Program-made: the position numbers and the translations under genes
In this document: positions 1 to 9,790 of the stretch, in pieces
How the letters are laid out: each line of letters opens with the position of its first letter
Position numbering within the stretch: the first letter of the stretch is position 1
The notes under the pieces: generated by a model
What the model was told of the DNA's origin: nothing
The model's database searches: none
The model's input: the letters and a program-made list of their open reading frames with translations, nothing else
Source of the DNA: Sphingobacteriales bacterium
GTDB lineage: Bacteria; Bacteroidota; Bacteroidia; Chitinophagales; Chitinophagaceae
Direction: 5' to 3'
DNA: 64,000 nucleotides
Assembly (NCBI GenBank): GCA_004144175.1
Contig: SEFT01000015.1
Span: 1 to 64,000, forward strand

Positions 1-2
1 TA

Positions 3-3000
3 TTATCTGATCATCGTCACATTACCTTGTTTGTTCACTTTTGTACCTGCTGAAGTCTCTGCTTCGATCGTATACATATACACACCCATTGGCTGTGGCT
101 GGCCGTTAAGTGTTCCGTCCCAACCCTGGCTGATGTCTGCAGTTTCAAACATCTTAACACCCCAGCGGTTGAACACAGTGAACTTCGTCAGCTTGGCATT
201 ACCCAGGTGGATCACCTTGAACACTCCATTCGATCCTCTGCCCGGTGCAAACGCATTTGGCAGATCAATGAACGCATCTTTCATTACCATTACGTTCACA
301 CTGTCCCTGGTCTCGCAACCGGCCTCTGTACGCGCAGTTACAAAGTAGCGGGTGTTTACCGTCGGCTTGGCCAACGGATCGGCTATGTCAGCACGGCTCA
401 GGCCTACAGGAGGGAACCAGCTATAGTGCAGCGCATTGCCCGATGGGTTGATCTTTACGCTCTCACCGGGGAACAGTTTCAGTGTGTCAGGCAGGAATAC
501 AACAGCTGCAGGCTTCACTTCCACATGCACTTTCTGCGTATCCTTACAACCATTTTTATCCAGACCGTATATCATATATGTTTTGCTTACCACAGGTCTG
601 ATGATCGGATTGAGGCTGAAGCGGCTGTTCATATGATGGCTGCCTTCGTCCCACCAGAAAGTATCGAGGTCAAGGCCTGTTACTCTTACATGAGCTTCCT
701 CGCCTGGGCATATTGCTGTATCAGCGCTCACAAGCAGGAAGTCTGCAGGCAGTACATCTATTTTCATTGAATCTTCACCTTTACAACCGGCAGGTGTAGA
801 TGCGATCAGTTTCAGTGTGGCATCCTGGAAGGCAGAGAACAACGGTTTGGTACTGTTTGGTTTGGTAAGTGCAGCACTTGGTGTCCACTGATAAGTATAT
901 TTATCGTAGTCGGCCGGTGTTACAATACCTGTTAGCGTCATCGTGTCGCCATAGCAGATTGTCTGGTCATCGTTTACTACTACCGTAGGCACAGGTTGTA
1001 CATCCAGGTCGAAGGCGGCTACAGAGTCTTTACAACCTGCTCTGCTTGCAGTCAGTATCACTTTCATTTTACCTCTTGCCTTAGGTGTTACCGTAGGGTC
1101 GAGCGCTGCCGGGTCCGTAAAGTCTGCCGTTGCAGGCGGATCAGTAGACCAGTTATAAGTATAGTTAGCATCACCGGTAGCCTTAGCATCTACGGTCTGG
1201 CCTTCGCATATAGCCAGGTCAGGGGTTTCGATCTTAAAGCCATCCAGCAGGTTAATGCGGGCTGTGTCGAAAGACTTACAACGGTTATTCGATGCACTTA
1301 CTACGATGTGATACTCCACATCATTGAGCGGTGTCGAAGTGTTTGTCTCGGCCGTGGCACTAGTCAGGTATGTCGCAGGAGTCCATGTCACCGTATAAGT
1401 AACACCCGGTTGTTTTTTGATATTCAGATCATAGTTTACGATGTTACCGGGGCAAGTAATTACATCCGGCATATTATCATGCTCAGGTACTGGAAGCATG
1501 GTTACTTCAACCGTGTCTTTGTTATGCTTACAAAACGTAGTTCCTTTTGATTCTGCAATATAAGTAGTAGTAGCAAAAGGTGTCACCGTAGGCGCTGTGC
1601 AATTGGTGCAAGACAGCGTACTTGTAGTGCCGCCTAACTCTTGCCATTGGAAGTTGCTACCATTTGTTGCAACCAGCTGCACTTTGTCACCGGGGCAAAT
1701 AGCTGTGTCTTTGTATATTTTTATACCGGCAAATATAAAGATCGGAATAGTAAATGACTGTTGGAACACGATGCCGGGAGGGTGGCAAGTAGAATCTTTC
1801 ACACCAATAATCAGATTTTTAAGGCCGGTTTGGCTCGGAGTCGGAGTCCAGGAAACGCAACCTCTTACTGATTTTGTCTTCTGGCCTGTATAAGTTACAG
1901 TCATGCCGGTAAGCGGAACAGACGTTCTTGAGTTGTCAGAAACTACAAGTCTGCCAACTGGGTCAGTTGTAGCCAGGTCAAAGCAGAAGTTCATTTTTTG
2001 GTTGATACAAGCTTCGATCTGATTGGCCAACGGGTTCCATGCAGCGCTATCCACGTTTATACCATTATTCAATTGTGAAGGAGTATAGTTACACAACGTG
2101 GGGTCAAGCACCTGTACCTGCACGTCCCGTACTATCGATCCTATTAATATACCGTTTCTATATTCTTTTACACGAATTGCCAAAGTCTGTGGTCCCGCAT
2201 CAGTTGCAGTAAAGCTCATTTGTCCACTATTACCATTTAGATTGTAGGTACCAATACCCAAAGGAATTGTAGCTGCAGTAGCAGTTTGGAATGGATTGTT
2301 TATCATATTGATAGCAGGGGTAGCTGCAGCCAGAGAACAAGGGAAAGCAGCATTGGTACAACCTCCGCCTGTGTTTGTGGTGAGTGGATTCACCGTTTCA
2401 CTCCATAACGAGTCGCCATTCGGGTCAATTGCCTGGTTATTGAACGAATAAGGCATATCCTTACATGTGTAAGGAATCGGCTTCTGATCGAAATAAGGTG
2501 ATGAGTTACCTTGTGCAAACAGGTTATTGAATGTCGTTTCTACGTAAAAATCGCTACATGTAATATTATTACTACCATTTCGCGCGCTGATCACAGTAGA
2601 GAACGTCCAGAAATTACATTTATGACTCAGCGTAACTACGCAATAATACCACCACTCCTGCACACCAGGAATCGAAGCATTACCGTCACACTCAGTAGAC
2701 GATCCTGAACAACCAAGCGTAACCGCTTCACCATTGGCTACGCCAGGAGGTATTTGTCCTGGCCAAAGGCTCATCGGAGCTTGTTGTACTGTAGGATCGC
2801 AAGAGCTGAAATAGCACAGCGTCTGTGCAGGTGGCTTATCGATACCGCCGCAGTCACGATAGAACTTAAAGAAAAAACGATAAGTGGAATCACTGATCCA
2901 CTCGTAGACGATCTCACCGCCCGCAGCGTGCGATGCCTTAGCCTCTTTTGTATTAAAGAGGGACAGGAAAACCACTGCAAGACAGGAAAGTAAAATAGAG

Positions 3001-3014
3001 ATGTGCTTTCTCAT
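3..3014 (-). CDS. Secreted protein with gliding-motility-associated (T9SS type B) C-terminal domain
   Basis: A complete 1003-residue protein, probably exported through Sec and then the type IX secretion system to the cell surface. The N terminus is a signal peptide (charged MRKH, then a hydrophobic stretch to about residue 27). The middle is a series of Cys-containing Ig/PKD-like repeats of about 80-100 residues, each with a recurring pattern of the type 'D-x-x-I-C-x-G' (for example TAICPGD, DLAICEG, QTICYGD). The last 80 residues match the CHU_C/gliding-motility C-terminal type: 'LTKFTVFNRWGVKMFE', a WDG motif, then 'GVYMY'. This C-terminal domain is established as a T9SS type B sorting signal. 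The substrate or ligand is unknown; an adhesin or surface-coat role is an inference. The gene is monocistronic as far as visible, since its stop is 5 bases from the window edge. Confidence 0.85.
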   Translation of the reverse strand: MRKHISILLSCLAVVFLSLFNTKEAKASHAAGGEIVYEWISDSTYRFFFKFYRDCGGIDKPPAQTLCYFSSCDPTVQQAPMSLWPGQIPPGVANGEAVTLGCSGSSTECDGNASIPGVQEWWYYCVVTLSHKCNFWTFSTVISARNGSNNITCSDFYVETTFNNLFAQGNSSPYFDQKPIPYTCKDMPYSFNNQAIDPNGDSLWSETVNPLTTNTGGGCTNAAFPCSLAAATPAINMINNPFQTATAATIPLGIGTYNLNGNSGQMSFTATDAGPQTLAIRVKEYRNGILIGSIVRDVQVQVLDPTLCNYTPSQLNNGINVDSAAWNPLANQIEACINQKMNFCFDLATTDPVGRLVVSDNSRTSVPLTGMTVTYTGQKTKSVRGCVSWTPTPSQTGLKNLIIGVKDSTCHPPGIVFQQSFTIPIFIFAGIKIYKDTAICPGDKVQLVATNGSNFQWQELGGTTSTLSCTNCTAPTVTPFATTTYIAESKGTTFCKHNKDTVEVTMLPVPEHDNMPDVITCPGNIVNYDLNIKKQPGVTYTVTWTPATYLTSATAETNTSTPLNDVEYHIVVSASNNRCKSFDTARINLLDGFKIETPDLAICEGQTVDAKATGDANYTYNWSTDPPATADFTDPAALDPTVTPKARGKMKVILTASRAGCKDSVAAFDLDVQPVPTVVVNDDQTICYGDTMTLTGIVTPADYDKYTYQWTPSAALTKPNSTKPLFSAFQDATLKLIASTPAGCKGEDSMKIDVLPADFLLVSADTAICPGEEAHVRVTGLDLDTFWWDEGSHHMNSRFSLNPIIRPVVSKTYMIYGLDKNGCKDTQKVHVEVKPAAVVFLPDTLKLFPGESVKINPSGNALHYSWFPPVGLSRADIADPLAKPTVNTRYFVTARTEAGCETRDSVNVMVMKDAFIDLPNAFAPGRGSNGVFKVIHLGNAKLTKFTVFNRWGVKMFETADISQGWDGTLNGQPQPMGVYMYTIEAETSAGTKVNKQGNVTMIR

Positions 3015-3129
3015 CTATTTAAATTTATAAATTTTAACTTTTTTTGACCGGTAACTTTCAAATATACTTAAATAATAGCAAAATTACCAATACCATAACA
3101 AAGACATTGCAGAAACTTTTAACGTTGGG

Positions 3130-4131
3130 TTAATTCCAATTTTTTTTGACCAATTCTGCTAAAAGATTCATATCCAACAAGTTCATGCATTTAAAATGTC
3201 CCTCCGGACATTCATTATATCCTAATTTGCTACACGGATGGCAATATAAGCGTGGAATTTCCAACATATGGCTGCCATCCATAACATTTTTAACATTATT
3301 TAAACCAAAATAAGGAAACATTCCCATGTCGGGTGATGTATTGCCCCACAAGGATATTATTTTTTTGCCATACGATGCTGCAATATGCATAAGGCCGGTG
3401 TCATTGCTGATGATAATGCGTGATTTTTCTACTAACCCAGCAGATTCATTGAGGCTAAATTTACCACAAGAGTTATAAATACGGATCGGATCGAGCTGTG
3501 CAATAAAGTCTCCATCTGCTTTATCCTCTGGTCCGCCAAGTAGCATAATAGGATAAGGAACTTTATTGCAAAACTCTACCCATTTGTCTACGGGAAGTTT
3601 CTTAGTATTATAAGATCCGCCAATGACGCAGCCCACGTACCCAGCCCAGTGGCTCATGGGTACGTCAAAATTTTGTAATTCCGCCTCTTTCGGTGTAAAA
3701 TAGTCTAAACCAAGCCCATCATTTTTTACTCCTAAGGGTTTTACGGTCTCGAGATAGCGCTCCACTATGCTCTCATCCGGCATCAGGTTCACTTTAAAGT
3801 TTACCAGCAACCACTTTCTAAGGTTCAACTTATCGAATGTATAAGCCTTTGCATCAAGATTGCGCTTCAGCCGTTTTGTGCGTAGATTATTATGCAGATC
3901 TATTATATAATCGAATTTCTCCTTCTTTAGCTCTTCGATCAATCCGTGAAGATCATTTTCTAAAAGATGTAACTTGTCGATATAAGGGTTGGACGCAACT
4001 ACATCCCTGAATGACTTTTTGGTGACATAATGCACCTCTACATCCGGCAGTTGCTTTTTAAGACAACGCACCACAGGGGTAGTAAGCACAATATCGCCAA
4101 TAGAGGAAAAGCGTACAACGAGTACCTTCAT
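3130..4131 (-). CDS. Glycosyltransferase family 9 (heptosyltransferase-like)
   Basis: A 333-residue GT9/ADP-heptose:LPS heptosyltransferase-like enzyme (WaaF/RfaF superfamily), cytoplasmic, probably adding a sugar to lipopolysaccharide core. The N terminus 'MKVLVVRFSSIGDIVLTTPVVR' is the diagnostic first Rossmann strand of the family. The C-terminal half has 'GGSYNTKKLP' and the nucleotide-sugar-binding segment 'IISNDTGLMHIAASYGK' followed by 'SLWGNTSPDMGMFPY', and it ends with a small Cys cluster (YCHPCSKLGYNECPEGHFKC) common in Bacteroidota GT9 proteins. Length is normal. The sugar donor cannot be read from sequence. The next gene downstream on this strand is the T9SS-type protein, 115 bases away with no visible coupling. 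Confidence 0.85.
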   Translation of the reverse strand: MKVLVVRFSSIGDIVLTTPVVRCLKKQLPDVEVHYVTKKSFRDVVASNPYIDKLHLLENDLHGLIEELKKEKFDYIIDLHNNLRTKRLKRNLDAKAYTFDKLNLRKWLLVNFKVNLMPDESIVERYLETVKPLGVKNDGLGLDYFTPKEAELQNFDVPMSHWAGYVGCVIGGSYNTKKLPVDKWVEFCNKVPYPIMLLGGPEDKADGDFIAQLDPIRIYNSCGKFSLNESAGLVEKSRIIISNDTGLMHIAASYGKKIISLWGNTSPDMGMFPYFGLNNVKNVMDGSHMLEIPRLYCHPCSKLGYNECPEGHFKCMNLLDMNLLAELVKKNWN

Positions 4132-4193
4132 GCGCGGTAAACTACAAAAAGTGCGCTATATGCGGCCGGTAGATTTATAACAATTGTTGAAAA

Positions 4194-5114
4194 CTAATAA
4201 CCCACATATTTCAGCTCTACCCAGGCACGCTCATTATTGATGCCCAATACCTCTTTGGCGCCGCTGCCAATGCCGATAATGGCATTGTGATACTGCTTAG
4301 TGCCGGGCACGGGACCCAGCACTTTTACAAACACCGACTTCTCTGTGCCGGGATTGTACACCTTAATCACTGAGCCTGTGGGGGCGGTATTATGGAAGGC
4401 AAAGAACACGTTACTGCTGCTCACCTTACCTGCCGATGTAAAGAAAACAGCCGTCCCCTTCTCCTCCACTACATTTTGTTCGTTGTTTGTCTGGGAAAGA
4501 TATATTTTTTCCAGCCCTACTACCTTGCGTACGGTATCAGGCTTTTTAATGATGATCACCTGCGTTTCTATTTTATCAGACCTTGAAGGCAATGTGGTTG
4601 GTAACCTGGGCGGGGCGGGAAGTGCCGGTGGTGTACTTACGGATGGATTCTGCAAATCGCTTTTTGTGTAATCGACCCAGCCCATTAATAGGCTTTGACC
4701 AGGGGTGATGGTTTTATCTACCATGTCATTCCAATCCTGAATATCCTGCTGGTCGAGGCCGGCTTGCTTGCTGATACGGTACAAATTGTCCTTTGCAGTA
4801 ACACGATAATAAAGCGGTTTTGATTTATTGCTCTTGGATGGCTTCCTCGTAATATAATTATACGGCCCAAGCGGAACAAGCACTTTTTTTCGCTTGTCTA
4901 AAGCATCCTGAAAGGTAAGGCCATTGGCATCTGCCAAAACGGCCGCAGGAACATGGTAAGACTTAGCCAGCGAAAGAATGGTTTCACCGGTGCTTACTGG
5001 GTGATGGATGACCATCATGTTGTGCTCATAAGAAACAAACAAGCTATCCCTCTTCTGGGCTGAAGCAAGCACAGAAAAACACAGAAACGCGATCAAAAAC
5101 CTCAACTTCAGCAT
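4194..5114 (-). CDS. LysM-repeat exported protein with RlpA-like C-terminal domain
   Basis: A 306-residue envelope protein that probably binds peptidoglycan. I chose the start at 5114 (MLKLRFLIAFLCFSVLASAQ) because it gives a clean signal peptide ending in ASAQ; a longer reading from 5144 adds ten residues ahead of it. Two LysM-type repeats follow: 'HHPVSTGETILSLAKSYHVP' and, after a basic stretch, 'YYRVTAKDNLYRISKQAGL'. A Pro-rich linker (PALPAPPRLPTTLP) leads to a C-terminal domain of about 100 residues with 'GKVSSSNVFFAFHNTAPTGS' and 'VFVKVLGPVP', which resembles a double-psi beta-barrel of the RlpA type. The role in wall binding or glycan processing is inferred. It lies 33 bases downstream of the rRNA methyltransferase gene on the same strand, so the two may be cotranscribed. 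Confidence 0.75.
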   Translation of the reverse strand: MLKLRFLIAFLCFSVLASAQKRDSLFVSYEHNMMVIHHPVSTGETILSLAKSYHVPAAVLADANGLTFQDALDKRKKVLVPLGPYNYITRKPSKSNKSKPLYYRVTAKDNLYRISKQAGLDQQDIQDWNDMVDKTITPGQSLLMGWVDYTKSDLQNPSVSTPPALPAPPRLPTTLPSRSDKIETQVIIIKKPDTVRKVVGLEKIYLSQTNNEQNVVEEKGTAVFFTSAGKVSSSNVFFAFHNTAPTGSVIKVYNPGTEKSVFVKVLGPVPGTKQYHNAIIGIGSGAKEVLGINNERAWVELKYVGY

Positions 5115-5147
5115 GAAACAAAGAATGATACTGTAATGAATCAATAA

Positions 5148-6518
5148 CTATGCCCAATCTAAATCGCTGATGTCCATTCGTATACGCCAGTTCTTAGGCA
5201 AGTAATTATTGCTTCTGTTCTCCAGCACCTTTACCCATCCAAGCCCCTTGCCCTCAAAAGCCGCTATGTACCAGCCTTTCGCTGTTGAAGATAGTTTTAT
5301 TTCTTCCTTTTTTAAATAGTGCAATGCCTGCTCTTTATCAAGATGCAGCATGGGTAAGTTTAGGGATTTATTAACGCTGAGGGCTATATCATGGCCGGGC
5401 AGCCATTCTTTAGCGGTAGGACTGCCGATATCCAACCCGGTCCTACGCAGGTAAACTATATCGTTTAGCAATACATAATCCTGCTCGTGCTGTTTGTGGA
5501 TTGCACGGTAACTGCCGTCTTTCGAGCGCAGACAGGTCCAGTCGGGAATATCTAATAGATACTGCGCCTGCTGATAAGCCTTACTATCGTGTAGCGATTT
5601 GCCTTTAGGTAAGCGTAATGATTGTGATGCGTCAAGTTTCCTTATTGCTGCAATAAAAAAACCTTCGCCTTTTACCTTATCAGGAAAAAAGCGATAGCCT
5701 GTTGCGTTTGTGTTGGCGGATTGTGTCTTGACGATCCCCCACTCTGCCGGCACATTAATATCTATCGATTCTGCATCTAAGGTCTCTAATAGCCAGTCCA
5801 GTATCTGTTCATCTTCTTCGGGCGAATAGGAGCAGGTTGCATAGAATAATACGCCATTCTCCTTGAGCGATGGCCATACGTCGGCTAGTATGCGCTGCTG
5901 CCGCTGACTGCACAGATGCACATTGCCTTCGCTCCACTCATTAATTGCTTTCTCATCCTTGCGAAACAAACCCGAACCACTGCAAGGCGCATCTACTACT
6001 ATGGCATCGAAGTAACCCGATAGCTTCCCAAAGTCCTTTGCATCGTTACTGGTTACCCAGTTATTCATGTATCCCCAGCGGGTAATGTTCTCTTCCAGTA
6101 TCGGGGCGCGGGTCCTTATCACCTCATTGCAAATAAGCAGGCTATCCTGCTCCAGCGACGAGGCTATGAGCGTACTCTTGCCACCCGGAGCACCGCAGAG
6201 GTCCAGCACCCGCATATTATCGCGCTCGGGGAAGACGGTGCGAAACAAATGATCGAGAAACATCGACGAAGCCTCCTGTACATAGTAGGCACCTGCATGA
6301 AATAGCGGATCAACTGTGAACAAAGGCCGCTCGCTCAAATATCTTCCTTCACTACACCATGGCACTTGAACTGCGCCTGCGAAGGCTTTTGATTGCTTCT
6401 GCGGATGCAGCCGCATAGAAGTTACCGCCGGGCTCTGATGTGCCTCTATAAAAGCTTTTTCATCGTAGCCTTCGACTTGTTGCAAGTCTTTCAGTAACCC
6501 TTCCGGCAGTTGTCTCAA
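5148..6518 (-). CDS. RsmF-like 16S rRNA (cytosine-C5) methyltransferase
   Basis: A 456-residue SAM-dependent RNA m5C methyltransferase of the NOL1/NOP2/Sun (RsmB/RsmF) family, acting on rRNA. The SAM-binding motif 'VLDLCGAPGGKSTLIA' is near residue 125. The two hallmark cysteines are both present: 'VVDAPCSGSG' (release) and 'FYATCSYSPEEDEQIL' (catalytic). The C-terminal 120 residues form the extra RsmF-type RNA-binding domain, including the pattern 'LPKNWRIRMD'. Length agrees with RsmF (about 450-480). Which rRNA cytosine it modifies cannot be decided from sequence alone. The LysM gene follows downstream. Confidence 0.88.
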   Translation of the reverse strand: MRQLPEGLLKDLQQVEGYDEKAFIEAHQSPAVTSMRLHPQKQSKAFAGAVQVPWCSEGRYLSERPLFTVDPLFHAGAYYVQEASSMFLDHLFRTVFPERDNMRVLDLCGAPGGKSTLIASSLEQDSLLICNEVIRTRAPILEENITRWGYMNNWVTSNDAKDFGKLSGYFDAIVVDAPCSGSGLFRKDEKAINEWSEGNVHLCSQRQQRILADVWPSLKENGVLFYATCSYSPEEDEQILDWLLETLDAESIDINVPAEWGIVKTQSANTNATGYRFFPDKVKGEGFFIAAIRKLDASQSLRLPKGKSLHDSKAYQQAQYLLDIPDWTCLRSKDGSYRAIHKQHEQDYVLLNDIVYLRRTGLDIGSPTAKEWLPGHDIALSVNKSLNLPMLHLDKEQALHYLKKEEIKLSSTAKGWYIAAFEGKGLGWVKVLENRSNNYLPKNWRIRMDISDLDWA

Positions 6519-6529
6519 CAGATGCTATA

Positions 6530-7879
6530 TTATAGTTCGAATGGCAGGCCTACGTAGTTGTGCGGAGTGATGGACTTAAGTTCCTTTTTCACCTTTGCGC
6601 TCACCTTCAGCGTATCTACAAATTCGTGTATGTCTTGTTTATTAATACCAGCCTTACCGCGCGTCAAAGCCTTCAGCGCTTCGTACGGCTGTGGATAATT
6701 CTCGCGACGTAGGATCGTTTGGATAGCCTCTGCTACAACCGCCCAGTTTTGCTCCAGGTCGTGCTGCATTTTGTCTTTGTTCAATAGAAGCTTACCTAAA
6801 CCCTTCTCGATAGAACGCAACGCAAGGAAGCTATGCGCCATCGGTACACCTACATTCCTTAAAACAGTGCTATCTGTAAGGTCGCGCTGCAGGCGGCTGA
6901 TCGGCAGCTTAGCCGACAGGTGCTCATATATAGCATTTGCAATGCCAAGGTTACCTTCAGCATTTTCGAAGTCTATCGGGTTCACCTTATGCGGCATAGC
7001 CGAAGACCCTACTTCGCCTTCTTTCACTTTTTGCTTGAAGTACTCTACAGATATATAGCTCCATACATCGCGGCAAAAGTCGATGAGGATGGTGTTAATA
7101 CGTTTCAGCGCATCGAATTGAGCGGCGATGTTATCGTAATGCTCTATCTGCGTAGTATACTGCATACGCTCCAGGCCCAGCTTCTTGTTCACAAAGTCAT
7201 TACCAAAACGCTCCCAGTTCATATCAGGGAAGGTTACGTAATGCGCATTGAAGTTACCCGTAGCGCCACCAAACTTAGCTGCAAAAGGCACATGCGATAG
7301 CTGGCGTATTTGTCCCTCCAGGCGCTCCACGAATACCATCCACTCCTTACCCAGCGTGGTAGGCGATGCAGGCTGCCCGTGGGTACGAGCAAGCATAGGT
7401 ATGCCTTTCCATTGCTTGGCCATCTTACGCAGTTGCAGCACTATATTTTGCAACATGGGCATGAACTGCTCTTCCAGCGCTTCTTTCCAGAGCAATGGAA
7501 GGGCTGTATTATTAACGTCTTGCGAGGTAAGGCCAAAATGCACCCACTCGAGTGAGTCGCCTGCATCCATCGCTTTCAGCTTTTCTTTCAGGAAGTACTC
7601 AACAGCCTTTACATCGTGGTTAGTCGTGCGCTCCGTTGTTTTTATCTGCTGGGCGTCTGCCTCTGTAAAGTTCTCATATATGGTGCGCAACTTTGCAGGC
7701 TTTACACTAGCCGGCAGTGCAAATATCTTTTTCTCAGCTAGGAAGAGGAAATACTCCACCTCTACCAGTACCCTGTAACGAATAAGACCAAACTCTGAAA
7801 AATAAGGCGCTAAAGCTGATAACTGCGAACGATACCGGCCATCTACCGGGCTGATAGCTGTGAGTGCTGTTAAATCCAT
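6530..7879 (-). CDS. purB: Adenylosuccinate lyase
   Basis: A fumarase/aspartase-superfamily lyase of 449 residues that acts twice in purine synthesis: it splits SAICAR to AICAR and adenylosuccinate to AMP, releasing fumarate. The N terminus 'MDLTALTAISPVDGRYRSQLSAL' is characteristic of the long PurB type. The catalytic-loop signature 'GSSAMPHKVNPIDFEN' and 'THGQPASPTTLGKE' (active-site His) are both visible, as is 'HFGLTSQDVNNTA'. I place the start at 7879; an in-frame upstream extension to 7909 has no support. It lies 44 bases downstream of xerD on the same strand. Confidence 0.95.
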   Translation of the reverse strand: MDLTALTAISPVDGRYRSQLSALAPYFSEFGLIRYRVLVEVEYFLFLAEKKIFALPASVKPAKLRTIYENFTEADAQQIKTTERTTNHDVKAVEYFLKEKLKAMDAGDSLEWVHFGLTSQDVNNTALPLLWKEALEEQFMPMLQNIVLQLRKMAKQWKGIPMLARTHGQPASPTTLGKEWMVFVERLEGQIRQLSHVPFAAKFGGATGNFNAHYVTFPDMNWERFGNDFVNKKLGLERMQYTTQIEHYDNIAAQFDALKRINTILIDFCRDVWSYISVEYFKQKVKEGEVGSSAMPHKVNPIDFENAEGNLGIANAIYEHLSAKLPISRLQRDLTDSTVLRNVGVPMAHSFLALRSIEKGLGKLLLNKDKMQHDLEQNWAVVAEAIQTILRRENYPQPYEALKALTRGKAGINKQDIHEFVDTLKVSAKVKKELKSITPHNYVGLPFEL

Positions 7880-7922
7880 GGCGCAAAGATATAAAAACCC
7901 TGCTGCCATGCGAAAAGGCTAA

Positions 7923-8837
7923 TTACCTGCCGTACCGCGGATGATATTTTTCCAGCGTTTGCCGCAGATATCCCCTGTCAAGATGGGTATATATCTCGGT
8001 AGTGGTAATGCTCTTGTGCCCCATCATTTCCTGTACTGCACGCAGGTCGGCTCCTGCCTCTACGAGGTGAGTAGCAAATGAATGGCGCAATGTATGTGGA
8101 TGAATATTCTTTTTTATGCCTGCTTTCTCGGTTAATTCTTTTAATATCATAAATACCATTACCCGCGACAGACCACTTCCTCTACGGTTGAGGAATAATA
8201 TATCTTCATTGCCGGCCTTTATTTTACCAGATTCTTTTAGCTTCTTTCGCTCATCTACGAGATATAGCTTTATTTGAGTTGTAGCTGTACTGCCAATAGG
8301 TACTAATCGTTCTTTATCACCTTTGCCTATTACCCTAATGAAACCCACATCCAGATATAGATTAGTGAGCTTGAGGGTTATAAGTTCGCTCACACGAAGC
8401 CCACAACTATACATAGTCTCGAGCATAGCACGGTTGCGATGTCCCTCAGGTGTACTGAGGTCTATAGCGTTGAATAAAGTGTCGATCTCTGATATGCTCA
8501 GGAACACCGGCAATGCACGTTTTAGCTTAGGCGCTTCCAGCAGCTCCGTAGGGTCATTATGAGTAATCTCTTCAAGCAATAGATATCGGAAAAATGACTT
8601 TATACCGCTGATGACACGTGCCTGCGTATTGGCCGACAAGTCCAGCTCATGCACATATTCCAGAAACAATTGCAGATGTTTTAGCGTAATGGCGTCCAGG
8701 CTTGTTGACGGATGGTCTTTACTCATGTAGCCAGCAAGCAGCGATACATCATGTAAGTAAGCATCCACCGTATTCTCCGACATCGACCGCTCCAGCTGCA
8801 AATAGGCTTTAAAGCCCTTTATGTAGGCATCCCACAC
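7923..8837 (-). CDS. xerD: Site-specific tyrosine recombinase XerD
   Basis: A 304-residue tyrosine recombinase that, with XerC, resolves chromosome dimers at dif during cell division. It has the N-terminal SAM-like core-binding domain ([20 protein letters not shown]) and the catalytic domain with the full R-K-H-R-H-Y set: 'SCGLRVSEL', '[12 protein letters not shown]', '[20 protein letters not shown]', '[17 protein letters not shown]'. The length and lack of N-terminal arm-binding domain fit XerD/XerC rather than a phage integrase. Placement next to aroQ is common in Bacteroidota. The downstream marR gene on the same strand starts upstream of it; spacing between xerD and that gene is 2 bases, so they probably share a transcript. 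Confidence 0.92.
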   Translation of the reverse strand: MWDAYIKGFKAYLQLERSMSENTVDAYLHDVSLLAGYMSKDHPSTSLDAITLKHLQLFLEYVHELDLSANTQARVISGIKSFFRYLLLEEITHNDPTELLEAPKLKRALPVFLSISEIDTLFNAIDLSTPEGHRNRAMLETMYSCGLRVSELITLKLTNLYLDVGFIRVIGKGDKERLVPIGSTATTQIKLYLVDERKKLKESGKIKAGNEDILFLNRRGSGLSRVMVFMILKELTEKAGIKKNIHPHTLRHSFATHLVEAGADLRAVQEMMGHKSITTTEIYTHLDRGYLRQTLEKYHPRYGR

Positions 8838-8839
8838 CT

Positions 8840-9298
8840 TTATTCTCCTCTTATTTTATCCAGCAGATCAGCAAGCAAAGCTGCATCCTCTTTGCCAATA
8901 TTTTCGCCAAGCGTTGCAAATTCTTTATCTATCAATGGATCTACCGTTTTAAGCACATCCAGCCCTTGTTGGGTAATGATGATGTCCACCTTTCTGCGGT
9001 TCTCTGCACATTCCGCCCGCTTGATATACTCTTTTACATATAGCTTCTCTACCAATCGAGAAACATTCGACATCTGCTGTACCATCCGGTTCTGTATCTC
9101 AAACAAGCCTACCGCATTGCCATTTTGTCCGCGAAGGATGCGCAGAATGTTATACTGCGGCTCAGTAAGGTCGAAGGGCTTTAGGATATTATCTATCCTT
9201 CGATACATCCAGTTACCGGTATACATCACATTTAGCAGGGCACGAAAATAGGGGTCTTCTATCCTTCGGGTTTTTATGATCTCTTCAATGGTCGGCAT
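8840..9298 (-). CDS. MarR-family transcriptional regulator
   Basis: A 152-residue winged-helix DNA-binding protein of the MarR family. Recognition helices are visible in '[17 protein letters not shown]' and '[20 protein letters not shown]', with the wing '[14 protein letters not shown]'. The open frame runs back to 9529 but that extension lies over aroQ on the other strand and has no MarR similarity, so I start at 9298 (MPTIEEII). It is divergent from aroQ with 51 bases between, so it may control itself or aroQ. Its stop is 2 bases from the xerD start on the same strand. No effector can be inferred. Confidence 0.85.
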   Translation of the reverse strand: MPTIEEIIKTRRIEDPYFRALLNVMYTGNWMYRRIDNILKPFDLTEPQYNILRILRGQNGNAVGLFEIQNRMVQQMSNVSRLVEKLYVKEYIKRAECAENRRKVDIIITQQGLDVLKTVDPLIDKEFATLGENIGKEDAALLADLLDKIRGE

Positions 9299-9349
9299 AT
9301 AAGTTACTAACTCGGTAAAGCTTACTATATTGCTACAAAATAAAGAAAG

Positions 9350-9790
9350 ATGCTGCAAATAGCTATAGTGAATGGCCCTAATCTGAACCTGACAGGCACG
9401 CGCGAACAGCATATTTACGGAAGCCAGACACTCGAGGATTATTTCAGCCAAATGCGGCAGCAATATCTGCAGGTCAGCTTCACCATCTTTCAGAGCAACA
9501 TCGAGGGTGAACTCATCAACTTCCTCCATAGCTGCCGCGGTAAGATGCAGGGTATCATCCTAAACGGGGGTGCCTATACCCATACCAGTATAGCACTTGC
9601 TGATGCTATCGCAGCCATAGACATACCTGTAGTGGAAGTACATATATCAAACATATATGCACGCGAACCCTACAGACGGCAGTCTTACACTGCCGAAAAA
9701 TGCGCCGGCTGCATTACAGGGTTAGGATTGAAAGGTTATGAGCTGGCTACAGAGTACTTTATTGACAGGCTAAATACGATAGCCTCTTAA
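9350..9790 (+). CDS. aroQ: 3-Dehydroquinate dehydratase, type II
   Basis: A 146-residue type II dehydroquinase, the third step of the shikimate pathway (3-dehydroquinate to 3-dehydroshikimate), forming a dodecamer in the cytoplasm. The family signature 'AIVNGPNLNLTGTREQHIYG' includes the catalytic-loop Tyr region and Arg. 'FQSNIEGELINFLH' and 'GIILNGGAYTHTSIALADAI' carry the substrate-binding Asn and the catalytic His region, and 'EVHISNIYAREPYR' closes the active site. Length is typical. It converges with fmt and the two reading frames overlap by 21 bases at their 3' ends. Confidence 0.95.
   Translation: MLQIAIVNGPNLNLTGTREQHIYGSQTLEDYFSQMRQQYLQVSFTIFQSNIEGELINFLHSCRGKMQGIILNGGAYTHTSIALADAIAAIDIPVVEVHISNIYAREPYRRQSYTAEKCAGCITGLGLKGYELATEYFIDRLNTIAS

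Noticed and set aside
9299-9529. N-terminal extension of the MarR gene
   Set aside because: This stretch is antisense to aroQ coding sequence and lacks MarR similarity; the shorter start at 9298 fits the family length.
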